Below are positions 56,143-64,000 of a DNA stretch of 64,000 nt, piece by piece (position 1 is the stretch's first letter; every line of letters starts with the position of its first letter). A program made the position numbers and the translations under genes. Origin of the DNA: Bifidobacterium cebidarum (GTDB taxonomy: Bacteria; Actinomycetota; Actinomycetes; Actinomycetales; Bifidobacteriaceae); assembly GCF_009193305.1 (NCBI RefSeq), contig NZ_WBVS01000003.1:248001-312000 (forward strand). Reading direction: 5' to 3'. Below the pieces are notes generated by a model. That model saw only the letters and a list, made by a program, of their open reading frames with translations. It had not been told where the DNA came from and did no database searches.

Positions 56143-56236
56143 CAATCCTCCTTATTGCCGCCCACTAGAGTACCGTGCAATTCACCGGCATGCCAGAGCT
56201 ATGATGAGATTACTTTCACCGCGGAAAGGAGCGATG

Positions 56237-56458
56237 ATGCCCACTCTCCTGCAAATATTGCTCAGCGAAGCAATACTCATTGCCATTGGCGTGTTTCTGT
56301 TATGGAAGCCTGACCTCGTCTGGAAATTGGAGCATTTCCTTGATGTCAAGGGCGGCGAGCCCACCGACTTTTACACGGGGAACGTACGGCTGCTGGGCAC
56401 ATTGATGCTGGTAGGTGCAATCGTGTTTCCAATTCTCATGCTCGCGTTGAATGACTGA
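56237..56458 (+). CDS. Small two-helix membrane protein
   Basis: A 73-residue protein with hydrophobic helices near residues 3-22 (LLQILLSEAILIAIGVFLLW) and 50-70 (LLGTLMLVGAIVFPILMLAL), joined by a polar segment with WKLEHFLDVKGGEPTDFYTG. ATG 56237 is five bases after AAGGAG; the ATG directly before it is too close. I do not recognise the family. It lies between divergent mrp-like and a repeat cluster, and converges with ligA. Confidence 0.7.
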   Translation: MPTLLQILLSEAILIAIGVFLLWKPDLVWKLEHFLDVKGGEPTDFYTGNVRLLGTLMLVGAIVFPILMLALND

Positions 56459-56513
56459 CATACGGAGTTCCGCCACGTCAGGTCATCAGTCCAAATCGCA
56501 CATTGACCATATT

Positions 56514-56617
56514 GACTGTAGGTTTTTGAACAACGACTGTAGGTAATTAAACACTGACTGTAGGTTTTTGAACAGAATCCGTTGGAATTCCTACAGTCAG
56601 TGTTCAAAAACCTACAG

Positions 56618-56619
<2 letters not shown>
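56514..56619. repeat. 21-bp-period repeat cluster with inverted copy after ligA
   Basis: GACTGTAGGTTTTTGAAC or a close variant occurs at 56514, 56535 (GACTGTAGGTAATTAAAC) and 56556, exactly 21 bases apart. The reverse complement appears at 56602-56619 and in part at 56590-56598, again 21 bases apart. The segment 56590-56619 is the reverse complement of 56514-56543 with two mismatches, so a long hairpin is possible. It abuts the ligA stop and lies between two convergent genes. Confidence 0.85.
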
Positions 56620-59305
<2,686 letters not shown>

Positions 59306-59331
59306 CTATCCTAGCCGACCACTCCCCTCAA

Positions 59332-62300
59332 TCAGGTGGTCAGGGAACGCAGATACTGGGCTTGGATGACGTCGATGTCGCCGCCTTCGCCATCGTTCAT
59401 GCGTGCCACGGCCACCGACAGCGTGCGGGCCGGCACGAACATGCCTTCGTCCACGCAGACGCGGGCGGCATCGCGCACGATGCCAGCGACCTCGATATTC
59501 GGCCAAACCGGCAGATCATGCGACGCCAGCACATAGGAGGCCGATTCCACGGATTCCGGCACATGGATGCATTGCGAGTCGGCACGAGCCACAAGCTCCT
59601 GCAATTCTCCTTCCAGGGAAGCGATGGCACCAGGCGCAATATGGTCGCTCATAATGTATGCGGCAACCGCGGTATCGAAATGATCGAGCATCCATTCGCA
59701 GTATGCGAAACGATAGTAGGCGAACGCCGCATCATCACGATCCAAGGCCACGCGCAACGCGTTCAGGCATGCGGCACGGGCCGAATCCCAATCCTCGTTA
59801 CGCGCCAGTTGGATGGCCAGCTTCAAATGCGAAAGGGGGTACGCGGGAGCATAGGCGACCATACGGTTCAAATGCGGCACGGCGGCCGCGGCGCCTTTGA
59901 TCTGACCAAGCACGTCAGCCAACTCCATATGCGCGTAGAACAGGTTGTCCGGGATGAGCAACGTATGTTCATCATGTGTGGCGAACAAGCGGTTGTAGAC
60001 CACGCGCTCGGCATAGGAGTTGAAGTAGCGAGGCACGCCGGGGCCGGCCGCGAAAATCTGATCCATTCGGGCAACCGCCGATTCAGCCACCTCGATGGCC
60101 TGGTCGGCCTGTCCGGAGAACAGCAGATCGCGGGCCCGCAGACGCTCCTTATCAAGCTCATCGGCAAGCGTGAACTTGAAGTCCGGCGTATCCTTGCCAT
60201 CAATCAGCGCGCTGGTCACCTCAGAGGCGAGATCGGTCAATTCCGGATCGCACATGGTACCGATGATATGCATCGCCTGCTGTGCCTTTTCCACGGAATC
60301 CAACTGATCGTTGTGGGCGATGGTGTGGAATTCGTTGACCGCGCGCTGCAGCCTATCCACACGCTGAATCGCCAGGCCGTCGCTACCGGAGGCACCCAAT
60401 ATCTGCGCGGTAGCCGAGCTGAACCCACGCTCCGCCAGTTCAGGCTCCTCTTGCGAACCCAATGGGGAGAAACGGGAATCGGCGAGATCGAAATCCGCGT
60501 TGATGGGCTTCAGACCGCCTTCGCCGTCCACATCCATCACCGCGCCGAACATACGGTAGGTGGCTTGCGGATGATCGAGCCCGTCCGTGTGCAGCCGCTC
60601 GAGGAAGGCATCACGGGTGAGCGTGACCGTGACCATGTTGCGCACGGTCGGATTGCTGCGCAGCACGCTCATCGGATCGGCATTGCTGATGTCCATATCG
60701 GCATCGTCCGCGCTCCGATTCGCGTCGCCATCATCATCCGAGCCAAGGCCGAAGGCCATCTCATCGATGTCAATGCCCTTCATCAGATCCTCGAACTGAG
60801 CATCGATGGATGTGTTGTCGGCGCCGGAGGCATTGCCGTCTTCCTGTGCCTCGGCATGCTGGTCGTTACCGGATTCTGCCGCATTCGCCGAACCGGAGCC
60901 GGAGCCTGCACCCGATGAGGACTTTTGGCTGAATGTCTCCTCATGCGTGATTGGACGCGTCGGATCGCCGTGGAAGTCTCCATCCTTGGGGTCGGCCTTG
61001 GACCCGGAACGGCCCAGATCGCCGCTGCGCAGATGCTCGAACGCACGCAACGCCTCGCTCATCATCTGTTCGATGGCGCTGTCTTGTTCGGCGATGGCCT
61101 CTTCCAATCCGATGGAGTCGATGTGCAACGAGACTTGTCTGACGGCTGGGCTGGCGCCGAAGCTCATCGCAGCCATCATCAGACCGACGCGCAGATTGTA
61201 GGCCACGCTCATGGCCGCGCGTTCGGTGCTCGAAAGGTTGCGCCATGTGTGCCTGGTGTCGTCATACCGGCTGTTCGGCATCATGGACGTTCCTGCGGTG
61301 GTGAAGCCGATCGCCACCTCCCCGTTCTCCAGGCAGGAGCGGAATTCCACATCGAAACGGTATGGCAGACGCAGACGACGCAGCAGTGTGGAAAGGGTCT
61401 GTCGATACACCCATTCGCTGGGTTTGCCGGCCTCGCCCGACTCGTCCGATTCGCCATCGCGCGCGAAACCGGCGTCCGAGTTTCGCGGATCGGGGAAATC
61501 ATCGCGAATCTGCTCGGCCGTCCGCTTGGCGATATCGACCAAGCGCAGCACCGCCTGATGCTCATCAGCGCCGTCATAGGGGTCAAGAGCCATGATCGCC
61601 GGATTCTCGATCAGCTTCATGTCGATCTGTGCGGCTTCGGCACGGGTCACCGTGTCTTCAGTCAGCGTGCGCCCCAGTGAGGAATTACGTTCCAGCCATG
61701 CACTGACCGCGGCGAAGCGATTGAGATTGCCCTCGATCTTCAACGCCTTCAATGCCTGGGTGAACGCCAAGGATTTATCCCATGCGAAGAAATAACTGTT
61801 CGAGTAGCTGGAAGTATACAGATGCAATGCTTCGGCACCATGCACCGCCTCGAGTCCAGGCAGCTTATCCATCGCACCGGCCTCGCGCATCAGATCGGCG
61901 AAATGATCCTCCAAGCCGGACGCCCGCATGCCATGGGCGCGTGCGGCCAGCGTGTCCCTCACCGAACGGCGAATCGCGCCGATAGGCGCTTCACGGTTCA
62001 GACGGCGGAAGATGTTGCCGGAACCGAACCCGATAAGCAGCCCATTGATCTGCGGCAGCATGTACGCGGCGAAGAACGCAATGGCAATCGCATCGCGATA
62101 TTCGAGATTGTGGCGCATATCGGCAGGCAGATTGGCGCGCATTTGCTCCAACGTGTACCGGTTGCCGGTCTTCAGCCAGGAGGCAAGCCACGTCATGCGA
62201 CCGGTATCGTCTCGCCCGACCACACCACCGGCGATGGCGTTCACCGACTTGCCGGAGCGCCGACGCACCGCATGCTCCAGCGAACGCATCCGCCCGGCAC

Positions 62301-62796
62301 GTGAATGCTCATCCAGCCCCAGACGCTCGCCATCCGGCAAAGTGACTTCTTTTTCCTTGCCGAACATGAACCGCGGCTTCATATCCTGCACGTCCATATC
62401 CGGGTCGGCCCCCACAAACACACGGCCATGCGAGTCCGCGAACGCCACTTGGGCAAAATGATCGCGATCCGGGAACACGCCCAACGAGAATCCACGCCCA
62501 CGGGTGGATGGCAATTGCGCCCATCCAAGCACCAAGCCTTCCGGCACGTTCTCCAGGGCGGGGAATGTGTGACGCTTCACCACCGGGCTGATCGGCACCG
62601 CCCGACGAATCAGCTCGTCGATCACACCGCCCTTGCGCTCACTGTTTTCACGCAACGCATCTCCGAACGGATTGGTCTCAGCCTTCCTCGGTTTGACGAA
62701 CCCCAGATCGGATGCGAGCGCGTTCATCGAATCCTTGAGCCCACCCAGTAACGACGTGTGAGGCTGCTTCTTGGGAAACGACATACGATTTGGCAT
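59332..62796 (-). CDS. Large TPR-containing protein of unknown function
   Basis: An 1154-residue protein with no signal peptide or obvious membrane helix. The N-terminal and middle parts (to about residue 620) are mixed helix/strand with GLVLGWAQLPSTRGRGFSLG and hydrophobic patches such as AIAFFAAYMLPQINGLLIG, followed by a low-complexity Gly/Ser/Asp-rich linker (GSGSANAAESGNDQHAEA, about 625-700). The C-terminal third has TPR-like pairs (GQADQAIEVAESAVARM, AAAAVPHLNRMVAYAPAY, DWDSARAACLNALRVAL, DHFDTAVAAYIMSDHI). I do not recognise a catalytic domain. It starts without clear ribosome-binding site; the fifth codon is an alternative ATG. It lies 32 bases upstream of ligA on the same strand. 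Confidence 0.8.
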   Translation of the reverse strand: MPNRMSFPKKQPHTSLLGGLKDSMNALASDLGFVKPRKAETNPFGDALRENSERKGGVIDELIRRAVPISPVVKRHTFPALENVPEGLVLGWAQLPSTRGRGFSLGVFPDRDHFAQVAFADSHGRVFVGADPDMDVQDMKPRFMFGKEKEVTLPDGERLGLDEHSRAGRMRSLEHAVRRRSGKSVNAIAGGVVGRDDTGRMTWLASWLKTGNRYTLEQMRANLPADMRHNLEYRDAIAIAFFAAYMLPQINGLLIGFGSGNIFRRLNREAPIGAIRRSVRDTLAARAHGMRASGLEDHFADLMREAGAMDKLPGLEAVHGAEALHLYTSSYSNSYFFAWDKSLAFTQALKALKIEGNLNRFAAVSAWLERNSSLGRTLTEDTVTRAEAAQIDMKLIENPAIMALDPYDGADEHQAVLRLVDIAKRTAEQIRDDFPDPRNSDAGFARDGESDESGEAGKPSEWVYRQTLSTLLRRLRLPYRFDVEFRSCLENGEVAIGFTTAGTSMMPNSRYDDTRHTWRNLSSTERAAMSVAYNLRVGLMMAAMSFGASPAVRQVSLHIDSIGLEEAIAEQDSAIEQMMSEALRAFEHLRSGDLGRSGSKADPKDGDFHGDPTRPITHEETFSQKSSSGAGSGSGSANAAESGNDQHAEAQEDGNASGADNTSIDAQFEDLMKGIDIDEMAFGLGSDDDGDANRSADDADMDISNADPMSVLRSNPTVRNMVTVTLTRDAFLERLHTDGLDHPQATYRMFGAVMDVDGEGGLKPINADFDLADSRFSPLGSQEEPELAERGFSSATAQILGASGSDGLAIQRVDRLQRAVNEFHTIAHNDQLDSVEKAQQAMHIIGTMCDPELTDLASEVTSALIDGKDTPDFKFTLADELDKERLRARDLLFSGQADQAIEVAESAVARMDQIFAAGPGVPRYFNSYAERVVYNRLFATHDEHTLLIPDNLFYAHMELADVLGQIKGAAAAVPHLNRMVAYAPAYPLSHLKLAIQLARNEDWDSARAACLNALRVALDRDDAAFAYYRFAYCEWMLDHFDTAVAAYIMSDHIAPGAIASLEGELQELVARADSQCIHVPESVESASYVLASHDLPVWPNIEVAGIVRDAARVCVDEGMFVPARTLSVAVARMNDGEGGDIDVIQAQYLRSLTT

Positions 62797-62921
62797 GATT
62801 CACATTGTCTACTGTTTGCCAGACATACAGCTCGGCATAAAGCTTATAGAATAATGGCGTGCATTCCATAGACCTCTCTCCCGCAGCCGAGCCGGCAGCG
62901 CATCACACCGGGCCTTTCCGT

Positions 62922-64000
62922 ATGATCAAGCGGATTCGTAGGCTGCTTGCCGTGGCCTTGGCCGCGCTGGCGATAATCACGGCGGTGGAATGCGTGGCGT
63001 TCAATATGCCGTTCTGGCGCACGCTCGGCGCCAGCACGGATAGCAACGCCGTGCATAATGCGCTGGGCAGCGGTCTGAAACGCACCGATGACGGTATGCT
63101 GACCGTCACGGATCCGACCAACGCCTATCTGGAATTGACCGCGGACGGCACATCCGATTTTCTTCGCATCGATACCGTCGACAGTTCGATCATCGCCAAG
63201 GCACGCGAGCAGGCTACCGAGCAATCCCGCGCACAGGGCGACGCCGTAATCCCGAAGCCCCTTGCCACCGTCCATGTGCGTGTGGATATTACCGGCACCG
63301 TCGCTGAAGCCAATGCCAATGCCGCGACCGCTGGCGCTGATGCCACCAGCCAAACCGCGCAAGTCACCTATAGCGGCAAGGCCCAATCCATCGGCATCGC
63401 ATCGCCTCGCAGCCACTACATCAACGCGTCGGGCGCGGGCGTTGTCCGCGTATGGATTCAGGAGGAGCGCAACGCGGTAGTGCCGATCAGCGACGCCCGC
63501 GCCAATGTCAAGGTGCCGTTCGCATTCAACTGGGCCCGCGTGGCGGTCATGGTCCTGCTACTCACACTGATCGCGCTTTGGAGACCGGGCTCCTCGCTGT
63601 GGCATATTACGCTTAACCCCGCAAGTCTCAGGCAACGCCTTGCGTTCGCCGCCATTATGGCGATTCCCACCGTGGCGCTCGGGTGGTCGATCATCTGGCA
63701 ATTGCTGTATTCCACCCCCCTGGCGTTCCACACGGCCGGCAATTACACCTATGACTTCGATCAGTATGCGCATGTCGCCGATTCCCTCATCGCCGGCCGC
63801 CCCTGGCTGGATCTGCCAGTGCCCGACCAGTTGGCACAAATCTCCAACCCCTATGACGTGCCCACACGATTGAAACTGCTCAGCGAGGGCGTGAACCCCA
63901 TCTATTGGGATTACGCGTTCCATAACGGCCACTGGTACTCCTATTTCGGGGTGCTGCCGGCGGCCCTGCTCTTCGTCCCCTATCGTCTGGCGACCGGCCG
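62922..64000 (+). CDS. Membrane protein with GT-C glycosyltransferase-like features, 3' end beyond window
   Basis: About 360 residues are visible. A basic start and signal-anchor helix (MIKRIRRLLAVALAALAIIT) is followed by an extracytoplasmic region of about 170 residues, then helices near 205-222 (VAVMVLLLTLIALWRPG) and 238-258. After the second, the sequence contains DFDQYAHVADSLIAGRPWLD, SNPYD, WDYAFHNGHWYSYFG, a pattern I associate with membrane glycosyltransferases of GT-C type and related polymer synthesis proteins. An upstream in-frame GTG (62859) is a possible start; neither has a clear ribosome-binding site. It is divergent from the TPR protein gene. The assignment is tentative. Confidence 0.55.
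   Translation, partial: MIKRIRRLLAVALAALAIITAVECVAFNMPFWRTLGASTDSNAVHNALGSGLKRTDDGMLTVTDPTNAYLELTADGTSDFLRIDTVDSSIIAKAREQATEQSRAQGDAVIPKPLATVHVRVDITGTVAEANANAATAGADATSQTAQVTYSGKAQSIGIASPRSHYINASGAGVVRVWIQEERNAVVPISDARANVKVPFAFNWARVAVMVLLLTLIALWRPGSSLWHITLNPASLRQRLAFAAIMAIPTVALGWSIIWQLLYSTPLAFHTAGNYTYDFDQYAHVADSLIAGRPWLDLPVPDQLAQISNPYDVPTRLKLLSEGVNPIYWDYAFHNGHWYSYFGVLPAALLFVPYRLATG

Overview
The window looks like a chromosomal segment of a Bifidobacterium, most likely of the B. longum/breve group. This is inferred from the high G+C content, the argC-J-B-D-F-R-G-H cluster next to pheST, actinobacterial gene sets (tlyA/nadK/recN, DUF3043 and DUF4191 proteins), the cell-wall sorting signals and the bifidobacterial-type enlarged LigA. 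No rRNA, tRNA or CRISPR array was found. Most genes lie on the minus strand.

Layout. 1-2.6 kb: a GntR-controlled ABC exporter operon (two ABC-2 permeases, one ATPase, a YtrA-type regulator), divergent from a GNAT acetyltransferase. 3.6-12.2 kb: a DNA repair and cofactor cluster (HAD hydrolase, recN, nadK), then a plus-strand insertion (ktrB, ktrA, a bactofilin-like protein), then tlyA, a 51-residue protein and a NagD-like HAD phosphatase. 12.2-17.2 kb: a bipolar Arg/Gly-rich TPR protein, tyrS, a CmpB-type membrane protein and an HD protein. 16.9-19.6 kb: a thiamine-thiazole operon (thiS, thiG, thiF, rhodanese) behind a TPP riboswitch and a leader terminator. 19.7-33.2 kb: the full argCJBDFRGH set with ArgR boxes, a DUF4190 protein and pheST, followed by a SpoU methyltransferase. 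34.3-37.5 kb: an ECF transporter of YkoEDC type (thiamine precursor uptake) with a second TPP riboswitch. 37.6-43.8 kb: one 2059-residue surface protein built from a beta-helix and internally duplicated Ig-like domains, anchored by a non-canonical sorting signal. 44-51.8 kb: M20 peptidase, DUF3043 protein, a lipoamide-dehydrogenase-like flavoprotein, DUF4191 protein, glnA, a small unknown protein and a cation diffusion facilitator.

51.8-55.0 kb is the most unusual part. Three copies of one 159-bp element with near-perfect inverted ends alternate with two A+T-richer single genes: a nuclease-like protein and an ABC-F protein whose leader contains a possible 19-codon peptide with Pro-Pro-Pro. 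Both genes use the element to supply their last codons and stop. 55-64 kb returns to core genes: an Mrp-type P-loop ATPase, a small membrane protein, a 21-bp-period repeat cluster, ligA with large insertions, an 1154-residue TPR protein, and the start of a membrane protein resembling GT-C glycosyltransferases.

The two TPP riboswitches place thiazole synthesis and precursor uptake under one signal. ArgR made inside the arg cluster probably represses both argC and argG promoters. Functions are assigned from motifs seen in the translations and family knowledge; no database search was run.
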